Assembly: GCA_938001865.1 (NCBI GenBank)
Contig: CALLAW010000055.1
Coordinates: forward strand, 44,043 to 108,042
Length of the DNA: 64,000 nt
From: an uncultured Saprospiraceae bacterium
GTDB taxonomy: Bacteria; Bacteroidota; Bacteroidia; Chitinophagales; Saprospiraceae
Direction: 5' to 3'
Part shown: one piece after another, positions 28,546 through 36,243 of the stretch
Layout of the letters: each line of letters starts with the position of its first letter
Position numbering within the stretch: the first letter of the stretch is position 1
Made by a program: the position numbers and the translations under genes
Notes under the pieces: model-generated
The model's input: the letters and a program-made list of their open reading frames with translations, nothing else
Told to the model about the DNA's origin: nothing
The model's database searches: none

Positions 28546-29427
28546 TCATCGTTTTATTATGTAATGACATATCTTCCCATTAACACTTATAGTTTTTAAG
28601 TCTCCATTACTTGTGTATTCTATAATATACTCAAGTTCTCTTGGAGTATAATTTTCGCCATATTTCAAAATTATTTTCGCAATTTTGTCCGATTTATTTA
28701 GATACTTAAAATGTAATTCCCTATTTATTATTTGACCTCCTTCTTCAAGATATTCTAACTCTGTAATTTTTTTAAGTCTACTAAAAGAGTCATATGCAAA
28801 AGTCGTTTTTGCCCCCAACGACTCCAACATTAGGTCTTCTTCATTATCTAAAGGAAGGCTATTGACCTTAAAATAATGGTTTATCTCCTTAAGCAGTTCA
28901 TCATATACATACATTCGCTTTTCATCGGTCTGTACGTGACCATCTCCAATGAAGTTTTTCATTGTTTGATTTTGCTCAATTATACGTGAATTGCTCATTG
29001 TGTATGTGAGTTCAAAATCGAAATTCATTCGTTTGTCAAATTGTAATTTGTGGTATTCTCTTATCGTGTTTTCATTTGGATAAGTAAATAAATAGGTAGT
29101 TTTTACAACTTCACCCTGAGAGGTCTGTGTTTTACTAACTGTATTTATTTTCCCGTTTGCTTGATATTCATATTCGTATATTTTTTTTGACTGTCTTGTG
29201 TTTGATTTCCATCCAATATTGGAAGGCCAATAATCTGGTCTATTGTCTATCTCTTTAATTATTTGAAATTTCTTATTGAATCTCCAATATCTTGTTGTGA
29301 GATTGTATTCATTTAACTCAACTATCTCTGCTATTTTACTCTTCGGTTTAACTAACTCATCAAAAATGTGGACTTCTATATCATTCAATGTTTTTAGAGC
29401 TATGCATTGGTTTAATATGAGACTCAT
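28546..29427 (-). CDS. Hypothetical protein with YD-repeat-like segments
   Basis: I do not recognise a named family for this 293-residue protein. It contains stretches such as TFAYDSFSRLKKITELEY and EYEYQANGKINTVSK, which look like single YD/RHS-type beta repeats. There is no clear signal peptide; the first residues (MSLILNQCIALKTLN) may be a poor start. It resembles the protein at 29741-30562 in length, composition and YD-like phrasing, so the two may be diverged copies. The gene is AT-rich compared with the flanking chromosome. A fragment of an RHS-type or cell-surface protein, or an immunity-like accessory gene, are possible readings. None is proven. Confidence 0.6.
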   Translation of the reverse strand: MSLILNQCIALKTLNDIEVHIFDELVKPKSKIAEIVELNEYNLTTRYWRFNKKFQIIKEIDNRPDYWPSNIGWKSNTRQSKKIYEYEYQANGKINTVSKTQTSQGEVVKTTYLFTYPNENTIREYHKLQFDKRMNFDFELTYTMSNSRIIEQNQTMKNFIGDGHVQTDEKRMYVYDELLKEINHYFKVNSLPLDNEEDLMLESLGAKTTFAYDSFSRLKKITELEYLEEGGQIINRELHFKYLNKSDKIAKIILKYGENYTPRELEYIIEYTSNGDLKTISVNGKICHYIIKR

Positions 29428-29452
29428 AAATAATATTAGCTTGACTAGATAA

Positions 29453-29737
29453 TTATATCCAATTGGTTAGAGGTATCAATGATATTTCTATACTTGAAAA
29501 ATCAAGTTCGGGTACAATACGTTCATAGTTCTTTATGTCGAGTTCAAGCTTCCAATCTTCGTTTCTCAATAGTACTTTTGGATTGTCATTTCCTCTAAGG
29601 CCAAATTGTAGTAGATTTTTACTATGGGCTGTAAGATAAGAACCCTTCGGTACTTAGAGTCCATTGAATAGAATCTTTGGATTTCCTATGATAAATATTG
29701 GAACTGAGTTCCATTTGTCAACAATTCTGTTTTTCAT
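29453..29737 (-). pseudogene. Small gene broken by one in-frame TAA
   Basis: From ATG 29737 on the - strand a frame runs 27 codons (MKNRIVDKWNSVPIFIIGNP then KILFNGL), meets TAA at 29656-29654, and then continues in the same frame without another stop for 66 codons (beginning VPKGSYLTAHSKNLLQFGLR) to TAA at 29455-29453. The ATG lies three bases after the stop of the upstream YD-like gene, so it sits where the next operon gene should be. The simplest view is a 94-codon gene inactivated by a single stop, or a sequencing error. Its function is not recognisable. Confidence 0.55.
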
Positions 29738-29740
29738 ATT

Positions 29741-30562
29741 TTACTTGTATCTGTATATTTCAGTTACATTCTTGCCCTTATATATAGTTGACTTGCTTAT
29801 GATGTTTAAATTGTTCAAGTCATAATCATAGACTATTTTTTCTTTATACATTTCGTCTGGATATATTATGGATTTAACTATTTCAGAATTCTCAGTCATT
29901 AATTCGGCTGTAGTAACAAAGATATTATCATGATTAGGACTGCTGAATATTATTTTGATTTCTTTATCTATATATTTAATTTCCTTTGTGGATATTTCTT
30001 GTTTTGAAACTACCTCCCCATTATGTTCAGCTGAATTGTAATTTACAATTTTCACTATTCGAAAATCTTCATTTCTTGTGATTTTATAGGTAAGGTATGT
30101 CTTGGAATCTCCAATTGAACTTATGTAAATTACTTCTTCAATCAAATTACTATTGGTGTCATAGTTGTATTTAGTCCGTTTAGGTGAGTACCGACTATCT
30201 TTTTCGTTTATTTCTACGATTTCTGATATAAGGTGATTTGAATAATTGAAGATGTATGATTTAAGCTTTTCATTAGTGCTGTAATCTAATTCAGAGATAA
30301 TCTTTAATTGTTCGTCTTCGTATGTAAAATGCCTTCTAAATTTGATTGGTGGAAGAGGAGTTCCTCCTGGATGGTAAGCTGTCCAACCATTTTGAAAACC
30401 TGTTTCTGTAATTATTCTATTTGTATGATCAAACTCAAACTCTTTTTGAATATCTAATTTTCCATCAATTAAAGTTCCACAACTAAGATATTTGTATTCC
30501 CCTTTTGTCTTAAAGAAGAATCCAAATTCAGTATTACCAAGTAAAAAGTTCTTTACTGTCAT
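29741..30562 (-). CDS. Hypothetical protein with YD-repeat-like segments, second copy type
   Basis: The open frame reaches a GTG at 30604 inside repeat copy A, but ATG 30562 (MTVKNFLLGNTEFGFFF) is outside the repeat and gives 273 residues, so I prefer it. The protein is rich in YD-like phrases (YNYDTNSNLIEEVIYI, KIVYDYDLNNLNIISKS, FEFDHTNRIITETG) that suggest a run of short beta repeats. There is no clear export signal, and the N-terminus may have been cut when the repeat arrived. It is followed by the pseudogene after three bases and by the related protein at 28546-29427. No family name can be given with confidence. Confidence 0.58.
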   Translation of the reverse strand: MTVKNFLLGNTEFGFFFKTKGEYKYLSCGTLIDGKLDIQKEFEFDHTNRIITETGFQNGWTAYHPGGTPLPPIKFRRHFTYEDEQLKIISELDYSTNEKLKSYIFNYSNHLISEIVEINEKDSRYSPKRTKYNYDTNSNLIEEVIYISSIGDSKTYLTYKITRNEDFRIVKIVNYNSAEHNGEVVSKQEISTKEIKYIDKEIKIIFSSPNHDNIFVTTAELMTENSEIVKSIIYPDEMYKEKIVYDYDLNNLNIISKSTIYKGKNVTEIYRYK

Positions 30563-30579
30563 TTTGAAAAAATAGATAT

Positions 30580-30684
30580 TAACAGCAGTCCATGTAATAA
30601 CCACTGATTAAAATTACGATAAATTATGACAATCGTGGTGAGAGCTGTGAGTGTGGGTTGCAGTAAGTGGTGACAAGAAACTGT
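30580..30684. repeat. Intergenic repeat family 1, copy A
   Basis: This 105-base stretch begins TAACAGCAGTCCATG and ends ACAAGAAACTGT. It matches copy B at 31579-31683 over its full length with roughly nine in ten bases identical. It lies directly before the start of the YD-like gene at 30562, so it may carry its promoter or may mark an insertion boundary. Confidence 0.85.
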
Positions 30685-30770
30685 GTGGAGGTTATAAGCG
30701 GAGTATGATCAAAGGAAATATCCTATCTCATTTATTGTTAAAGGCTGCCCTTCAATTTTTAGCAGGAGTT

Positions 30771-31487
30771 CTATTTTTCATGAATTATTTTTCTTGTTAT
30801 TTTATGATCATCCTCAAAAACAATTTCTAAGAGGTACATACCTGATTCAAAATTAGATACTTCAAAATATTGAAAATTAGTGAGTGGGGGTGTTAATGGA
30901 ATTCCAGACAAATTGTAAATTTTAACAAACTTGACGTCCAGTTCTGTTTTTATATTTAGATGATCCATAAATGGGTTTGGAAATACTTCAATCTTTTCAT
31001 CCTCATATTGATTGTTTGTTGTGCTAATTAAACAGTTGTCATCATTAATAGAAATCTCATATTCAATTGTATCTAAGATTAGCTCAGAAGCATCTAATGA
31101 TATGATCACTTCAAACGTTCCACATCCTGAAATTTGGTTTGGATAAATATCAACATTAAAAGGAATATTATTTTCTCCTGAGTAAAATGTAAGTGGATTT
31201 CCATTATTGGTCGTTATCTGGGGTCCAGGAGGATAACTCATATCTTTGTCACTAACTGATAAACCCCATTCTAATGGAATATCAATATTTACAATTTCCC
31301 AATTAATGGTTAAAGTAGAATCAGAATTGTTTCCCATTAAGGCCTTAAATCTAAGATTGGTAACATTGCCTAAGTCTTCATTGTAGGATTCATCAAATGA
31401 TTCGGGAAAGATTGAATAACCATTTTGACAAATTACAGTGAAATGAAAGAAAAAAAATGAAACTGTAATAGCTATTATACTTTTCAT
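30771..31487 (-). CDS. Secreted T9SS-sorted hypothetical protein
   Basis: This 238-residue protein has a signal peptide (MKSIIAITVSFFFFHFTVIC) and a central beta-rich domain with GNNSDSTLTINWEIVNIDIP, which resembles immunoglobulin-like folds of secreted Bacteroidota proteins. Its type IX sorting tail starts at EVFPNPFMDHLNIKTEL and ends RKIIHEK. It is thus exported and probably released or anchored at the surface. The gene is AT-rich and is flanked by both copies of repeat family 1. The fold resembles the small T9SS protein at 41553-42278 in layout (short beta domain plus tail), which suggests a common class. No function can be assigned. Confidence 0.75.
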   Translation of the reverse strand: MKSIIAITVSFFFFHFTVICQNGYSIFPESFDESYNEDLGNVTNLRFKALMGNNSDSTLTINWEIVNIDIPLEWGLSVSDKDMSYPPGPQITTNNGNPLTFYSGENNIPFNVDIYPNQISGCGTFEVIISLDASELILDTIEYEISINDDNCLISTTNNQYEDEKIEVFPNPFMDHLNIKTELDVKFVKIYNLSGIPLTPPLTNFQYFEVSNFESGMYLLEIVFEDDHKITRKIIHEK

Positions 31488-31578
31488 ATTTAGTTATTTT
31501 TAATCACAGATTTAGAAAGTATTTTCTTGCACTAGATTTGCAGAAGGAATGATTAATTATTTGTTTTCCGGTTGCCCA

Positions 31579-31683
31579 TAACAGCAGTCCATGAAATAAC
31601 CACTGATTAAAAGTACGATAAATTTTGACAATCGTGGTGAGAGCTGTGAGTGTGGGTTTCAAAGGGTGGTGACAAGAAACTGT
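31579..31683. repeat. Intergenic repeat family 1, copy B
   Basis: This is the partner of copy A at 30580-30684, in the same orientation, about 900 bases further on. It lies upstream of the - strand gene that starts at 31487. The stretch 31488-31924 otherwise holds only the family 2 copy that follows. Confidence 0.85.
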
Positions 31684-31711
31684 ATAGAGTCTAAGATGTT
31701 TCAAATGGAGA

Positions 31712-31787
31712 TAACAGCATTTTATAATACCGTATTGAGACCTTCGGGGCCTTGTATGCAACACTCTCTGAATATTTGTATCTGATG
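31712..31787. repeat. Intergenic repeat family 2, copy 2
   Basis: This stretch starts AACAGCAT and shares GAGACCTTC, GGCCT, TGCAA and CTGAATA with the copy at 28233-28308. It follows copy B of family 1 after about 30 bases. Both families begin with AACAGC, which may be a shared boundary. Confidence 0.5.
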
Positions 31788-31924
31788 GACTCTCTCAGAA
31801 TACTATAATATCTATTGTGCAAGATAATGATGGTTTCAATTTTGCATTTTTTTCTCAAATTGGATAAAACTTAAGCATAACGAGTGGTATTGGATTCCAA
31901 ACCCCCTCTCTGCATGAAACGATA

Positions 31925-32467
31925 TCAGATGTGAATCTTGTACATCACACATTCTTCAATCTTTGAGCAGTCATCCAACTTAGGATGGTTGAATGTCTTG
32001 ACCTTGGTCATGCCTATCTTCTTCATCACTTGTATCGAGGCTTTATTGATAATGGGAGCTACTGCTAACACTTCTGTCATCTGGAGTACCTGAGATGCAT
32101 AGTCTAGAGTTGCTTGAGCACCCTCTGTAGCCAGGCCCATACCCCAATGATCAGGATGGAGCCGCCAGCCGATATCATTCCATGGAGGTATCTCCTCTAA
32201 ATAGTCTTGGTAAGCAATACCAATAAACCCAATTGGTGACTTACTCTGGAGCTCCTCTACTGCGTAGTAGGTATAGCCATGCTCCTCAGAGAGTGCCATC
32301 AGTCTCTGCAATGTGGCTAGAGATTCCTGTCTACTGAGTACTCTTGGGAAGTATTGCATGACTTGAGGATGAGAGCATAAGTCAGCTAACCAGTCTATAT
32401 CAGATGCCGACCAATTGCGAAACCCAAGTCTAGCTGAAGTATAAAGATACAGAGTAGAGTGTGCCAT
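31925..32467 (-). CDS. GNAT N-acetyltransferase, RimJ/RimL type
   Basis: This 180-residue protein follows the RimJ/RimL-like GNAT pattern. LYTSARLGFRNWSASDIDWL is at the start, IGWRLHPDHWGMGLATEGAQ forms the acetyl-CoA pyrophosphate loop (the R/QxxGxG/A region), and NKASIQVMKKIGMTK ends the domain. Such enzymes acetylate amino groups of proteins or small molecules with acetyl-CoA. Its ATG immediately follows the TAG of the aminotransferase gene, so the two are co-translated. The neighbour suggests an amino-acid-like acceptor, but this is only context. Confidence 0.85.
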   Translation of the reverse strand: MAHSTLYLYTSARLGFRNWSASDIDWLADLCSHPQVMQYFPRVLSRQESLATLQRLMALSEEHGYTYYAVEELQSKSPIGFIGIAYQDYLEEIPPWNDIGWRLHPDHWGMGLATEGAQATLDYASQVLQMTEVLAVAPIINKASIQVMKKIGMTKVKTFNHPKLDDCSKIEECVMYKIHI

Positions 32468-33370
32468 CTAGTCATTCATCGAAGTACAATAGTTGGGTAT
32501 TGCATGATGAAATTCTGAATTGAGCTTATCTAATATCGGTCTATCCTCACTGCCAATAATCCTACCATCTATCAGTGTAATAGGTGTCAACTCACCCATC
32601 GTCCCTGTACAGAATACTTCGTCTGCTGAGTAGAGTTCTGTGGGTGAGAGATTCTTCTCGGACATCTCTAGTCCACACTTCCGAGCTAGTTCTATGATGA
32701 ACCCTCTAGTCACTCCATGGAGGCATGCATCCGCATGAGGTGTATAGATTTTGCCCTGTTTCACTACGAAGATATTGGTCCCATTGAGCTCTGCGGCAAA
32801 TCCATAATTGTCCATCATCAAAGCTGCATCTGCTCCAGCTACATTGGATTGGATCTTAGCCAAGATATTATTGATGAGATTGTTATGATGGATCTTAGAG
32901 TCTAAGTTATTAGGAGAGTTTCTTCTGATAGATGAGGTGATGACACTGATTCCTTTGGCATTATCATAGACTGGCATCTTGTATTCGGGTAGGATGATGA
33001 GTGTTGACCCACTTTGATTGAGTCTTGGGTCCATCCCAGATGTAATCTTCTTCCCTCTTGTAAGTGTGAGTCTAATATGTACGCCATCTGTCATCCCATT
33101 TGCTTGGAATGTTTCTTTGAGTTTTGAGATGATCTCAGCATTGGTCGGGATGTCTACAAATGCCATCGCCTTGGCACTATCTTGGAATCTCTGGAGATGT
33201 CTCTCAAGGAGAAAGATCCCTTGACTATAGAGCCTGAGACCTTCCCATATGGCATCACCACCTTGGACTACACTATCGAAGACACTTACCTTGGCGTCAT
33301 CTCTGTGATACAGTTTGTCACCGACATAGACTTGTAGATCTTTATTTTTTGGATTGAATGATTGGAGCAT
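32468..33370 (-). CDS. Class IV PLP aminotransferase (branched-chain / D-amino acid type)
   Basis: This 300-residue protein is a fold-type IV PLP enzyme. It has FDSVVQGGDAIWEGLRLYSQ at 31-50, HIRLTLTRG near 98-106, the PLP lysine K159 in NNLDSKIHH, and ACLHGVTRGFIIELA in the second half. Branched-chain aminotransferases, D-amino acid transaminases and aminodeoxychorismate lyases share this fold. The EGLR stretch fits the branched-chain group best. A sulfotransferase-like gene lies 204 bases upstream on the same strand. In some organisms these two domains are fused in one protein, which supports a functional link. Confidence 0.82.
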   Translation of the reverse strand: MLQSFNPKNKDLQVYVGDKLYHRDDAKVSVFDSVVQGGDAIWEGLRLYSQGIFLLERHLQRFQDSAKAMAFVDIPTNAEIISKLKETFQANGMTDGVHIRLTLTRGKKITSGMDPRLNQSGSTLIILPEYKMPVYDNAKGISVITSSIRRNSPNNLDSKIHHNNLINNILAKIQSNVAGADAALMMDNYGFAAELNGTNIFVVKQGKIYTPHADACLHGVTRGFIIELARKCGLEMSEKNLSPTELYSADEVFCTGTMGELTPITLIDGRIIGSEDRPILDKLNSEFHHAIPNYCTSMND

Positions 33371-33574
33371 GGATTGTTTTTTTATGTCAATTATTGGTTG
33401 AAATTACATTAATAGTTTGAATCTTTCTGTTTCATTTATTTTTCTGAGCTATCTATGCTTGTGCCAATGAAGAAATTCTTCAAAATGCCCATAGCGGAGC
33501 AGTGCATATCGTCTAGGATTCATATGTGTGTTCATTCTAGTAAATCATCTGATAGAGAGTGAGAGAGCATGGAT

Positions 33575-34294
33575 CTAGATGGCAAGTGCTTTCATTTTTT
33601 GATAGTAGGGCATTACCTCATCACTTACCTCTTGCAGTTGGGGGCTAAGGATAGGGATTGCTCGAGTCTTTACCGTCTGTAGTCCTGCTGACTGATGGAC
33701 ACTCCCATACCAGTGAGGTGCCCAGACACCGTCGATAGGTCTCGGTCCAGGTGACCATGTGAGCATGGATTCTTGATATGTAATCCCTAAGGCATCGCAG
33801 AGAGATCGGAGATGTGATTGAGGATCTGTTAAGAATCTATCAGTGTCGATTATCGGCACGTTGTGCCCTCTGTCGGTGAGTTGGTTATAGATATTCCACT
33901 CTTGGATGATGCCGATATCTGTAGCTGTAGGATTGTCTACCACTTGGGTAAATGAGGCCAGTACTCTACGTGGATCTCTGATAAGGAGAAAGTTGTTGTA
34001 ACTCTCTGCCCAATCTAATGGCAGTCCATCGATATGATGTGCCATATTTTTGATGAAGAGATACGGAGACTTTGACATTTGCATGCCAATGCTCTCTAGG
34101 GTACGATCGACGGAGTGGGGGAGTGTGTCTAATACCTCCTGCCTACTTGGGTGATCTATACTCGGATATTTGCTCAAGTAGTATCCATAGAATGGTTCGT
34201 CGATTCCGATGCAATCATCTCTAGAATCGAAACTGTACATCATCGCTGTAGAGATATTGCGAGGGCCGGATATCATCTGTATAATCTGAGTCAT
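33575..34294 (-). CDS. Sulfotransferase-like protein (type found fused to branched-chain aminotransferases)
   Basis: This 239-residue protein has a P-loop-like start MISGPRNISTAMMYSFDSR, which fits the 5'-phosphosulfate loop of PAPS-dependent sulfotransferases. FLLIRDPRRVLASF, near residue 125, fits the 3'-phosphate site. Proteins of this kind are often named branched-chain aminotransferase-like because plant and some bacterial homologues carry the two domains together. The separate aminotransferase gene next door agrees with that. The ATG overlaps the stop of the alkyltransferase-like gene by four bases. The substrate is unknown and sulfotransfer has not been shown for this subgroup as far as I know. 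Confidence 0.7.
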   Translation of the reverse strand: MTQIIQMISGPRNISTAMMYSFDSRDDCIGIDEPFYGYYLSKYPSIDHPSRQEVLDTLPHSVDRTLESIGMQMSKSPYLFIKNMAHHIDGLPLDWAESYNNFLLIRDPRRVLASFTQVVDNPTATDIGIIQEWNIYNQLTDRGHNVPIIDTDRFLTDPQSHLRSLCDALGITYQESMLTWSPGPRPIDGVWAPHWYGSVHQSAGLQTVKTRAIPILSPQLQEVSDEVMPYYQKMKALAI

Positions 34295-34629
34295 TGGTCT
34301 AAGAGTTCTTCGGGGTGCCAGTAGTAGAGTTCAAAATTTTGGACTTGGTTGTCTTTGATCGGGATGCCTTCTTTGGTGAGTGTCCTCTCCATATAGTCAG
34401 GATCCTTGAATGCAAGTCGACCTGTGAGCTGTCCCTTGCGATTGAGGACTCTGTGTGCTGGGATAGAGGGATCATTGATCCCAGATTTGTTGAGAGCCCA
34501 ACCAATCATCCGTGCTGAGCCAAGTGCTAAGAAGTCTGCAATAGCTCCATAGTTAGTTACTCTTCCAGCAGGGATAAGTCGGACGACATCGACTACTGAG
34601 TCTATATACGATGGATTCTGATTAGTCAT
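34291..34629 (-). CDS. Alkyltransferase-like protein (ATL), MGMT fold without the reactive Cys
   Basis: This 112-residue protein matches the DNA-binding half of O6-methylguanine-DNA methyltransferases. It has IPAGRVTNYGAIADFLALG, the Arg-finger segment SARMIGWALNKSG with R40, and the active-site region PAHRVLNRKG. The motif is normally PCHRV; here the alkyl-accepting Cys is Ala (A58). That is the mark of alkyltransferase-like proteins, which bind bulky O6-alkylguanine and pass the lesion to nucleotide excision repair. The gene is the first of the set at 34629-31925 and overlaps the sulfotransferase-like gene by four bases. Confidence 0.87.
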   Translation of the reverse strand: MTNQNPSYIDSVVDVVRLIPAGRVTNYGAIADFLALGSARMIGWALNKSGINDPSIPAHRVLNRKGQLTGRLAFKDPDYMERTLTKEGIPIKDNQVQNFELYYWHPEELLDQ

Positions 34630-34929
34630 ACGATTGAGTAATTTTCCAAAGGAGTATACTAAGATAGCTATAGTATCGAGAGACGAGTAGCCTTTATGCT
34701 AAATTTTGTGTTTAACATTTACCTTGAGTGCTTGGTAGAAGTGTTAAGATTTGTGAGTTCATTAACGTTTAAGTCCCCTCTCTTTCATCTCCCATTAACA
34801 TCATCTTAGGACTAAGGTTAACTTAAGAATAAGTGACTATTTAAATTCAATAAAAACAAATTAAATACTGCAAATTTGATTTATAACAAACTATAAATAA
34901 TGTAAAACAATTATTTCACCTTTTAAAAC
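34630..34929. other. AT-rich divergent intergenic region
   Basis: These 300 bases separate the ATL gene from the divergent lipoprotein gene. The half next to 34930 is very AT-rich, like a promoter and leader. I found no gene, no clear operator and no well-spaced promoter pair. Confidence 0.4.
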
Positions 34930-36111
34930 ATGTCTGCTATGAAAAACTTCATCTTATTTATCCTCGCCATTATCACATTGGGATCATGTAATACATTAGA
35001 GAGAAAGCTTGAGAGTGGACAGTATGATCAGACCGTCATCAGAGCTGCACGTAAGCTTGCAGGAGACAAAACCAAAAAGACAAAGCATGTAAAGATCCTT
35101 GAGGAAGCATTTGCCAAAGTGACTGCACAAGATCTCGCTACTGCTAAAAGCTATGAAGAGAGAGGAGGAAGAGCATATCTCAAGGCGATAGATGTCTATG
35201 ATGGTATCGCTGATAGACAGGCTCTCATCATCCCATTCCTCCCACTTGTAAGTAAAGATGGCTACCGAGCAGAGTTCAATCTGGTAGAGACTAGAGGGCT
35301 CATCGCTAATGCTCGGCGTGAGGTGGGTAAGTACTACTACAGTATCGGGATGCATCAGCTCGAGAGAGGCAGAGCAGGTGACAAGGAAGAAGCTCGGATA
35401 GCTCACCAGAGTCTCAATAAAGCGAAATACTATCAGAATAATCACAGTCAGATAGATGCAATGATAGCTGAGGCGTATGAGCTAGGTCTCACTCATATCT
35501 ATGTGAATCTACGCAACGAAGCACCAGTGATCATGCCTGCAAGATTTGAAGACGAGATACTGAGTGTAAGTGTTAGAGATATCAATGACAAGTGGAAGAG
35601 ATTTTACCTCAATCCGCCAGGTGGTAAGGCCATGGATATCAATGCTACACTCATCGTCAGTGAGATCCATGTCAGTCCTGAGAGAGAGTTGATTAGAGAA
35701 TACCATGAGAGTAAAGAGATTAAAGATGGTTGGAAATATAAAACAGGTAAGAATGGGAAGCGACTCAAGGACTCGCTAGGTAACTTCATCAAGATAGATA
35801 AGTATCGCAGAGTGGATGCGAACATAGTAGAGATGACTAGAGAGAAGATGGCTACTGTAGATGGTATGATGAGATATACTGATGCTCGCAATGGCGAAGT
35901 ACTCAGGATGAAGCCAATTACTGTCCATAATAATTTCGCCAATGCGACATGTCGATATTATGGAGATCGAAGGGCTCTGAGCAGCAGCACATTGAAGAGA
36001 ATCGGGACTCAACTGCTCCCATTCCCGACAGATCATGATATGACTCTCCTAGCAGCACATGAGATGAAACTAGCTCTCAAAGATGATCTAGCACTGAGTA
36101 GATACGAGTAG
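34930..36111 (+). CDS. Hypothetical lipoprotein with helical repeat-like N-terminal half
   Basis: This 393-residue protein has a lipoprotein signal (KNFILFILAIITLGSCN, lipobox LGSC). Either ATG 34930 or ATG 34939 could be used. After the signal come charged, helix-prone stretches (QTVIRAARKLAGDK, AKSYEERGGRAYLKAIDVYD, QSLNKAKYYQNN) that suggest TPR-like helices. A more beta-rich second half follows, with GWKYKTGKNGKRLKDSLGNF. I do not recognise the family. Similar single-copy lipoproteins occur in Bacteroidota genomes with no assigned role. The gene stands alone between a divergent and a convergent neighbour. Membrane attachment is the only feature that is well supported. Confidence 0.75.
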   Translation: MSAMKNFILFILAIITLGSCNTLERKLESGQYDQTVIRAARKLAGDKTKKTKHVKILEEAFAKVTAQDLATAKSYEERGGRAYLKAIDVYDGIADRQALIIPFLPLVSKDGYRAEFNLVETRGLIANARREVGKYYYSIGMHQLERGRAGDKEEARIAHQSLNKAKYYQNNHSQIDAMIAEAYELGLTHIYVNLRNEAPVIMPARFEDEILSVSVRDINDKWKRFYLNPPGGKAMDINATLIVSEIHVSPERELIREYHESKEIKDGWKYKTGKNGKRLKDSLGNFIKIDKYRRVDANIVEMTREKMATVDGMMRYTDARNGEVLRMKPITVHNNFANATCRYYGDRRALSSSTLKRIGTQLLPFPTDHDMTLLAAHEMKLALKDDLALSRYE

Positions 36112-36197
36112 TCAGAGTTAGGAGCAAAAGATTATGAATAATACATCAGTACTCCAAACAATATGAAAGAATCGTCCTTTTGACTTTTTTTTGTGCT

Positions 36198-36227
36198 GAG
36201 CAGCCTGTCGTTGAACACAGGCTGCTC
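36198..36227. terminator. Strong hairpin between convergent genes
   Basis: An 11-base perfect stem (GAGCAGCCTGT / ACAGGCTGCTC) with an 8-base loop lies between two convergent genes. The T run stands on its left side (36183-36192), so as an intrinsic terminator it fits transcripts of the - strand poorly and of the + strand only weakly. Bidirectional termination is still the most likely role. Confidence 0.5.
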
Positions 36228-36243
36228 TTACTCTCGATATTCT

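Noticed and set aside
28093..31924. Integron cassette array with attC-like sites (GTTATGTGC at 28518; ATAACAGC edges)
   Set aside because: The core motifs are incomplete, spacing is irregular, one gene pair has no site between its members and no integrase is in the window. Kept only as repeats.
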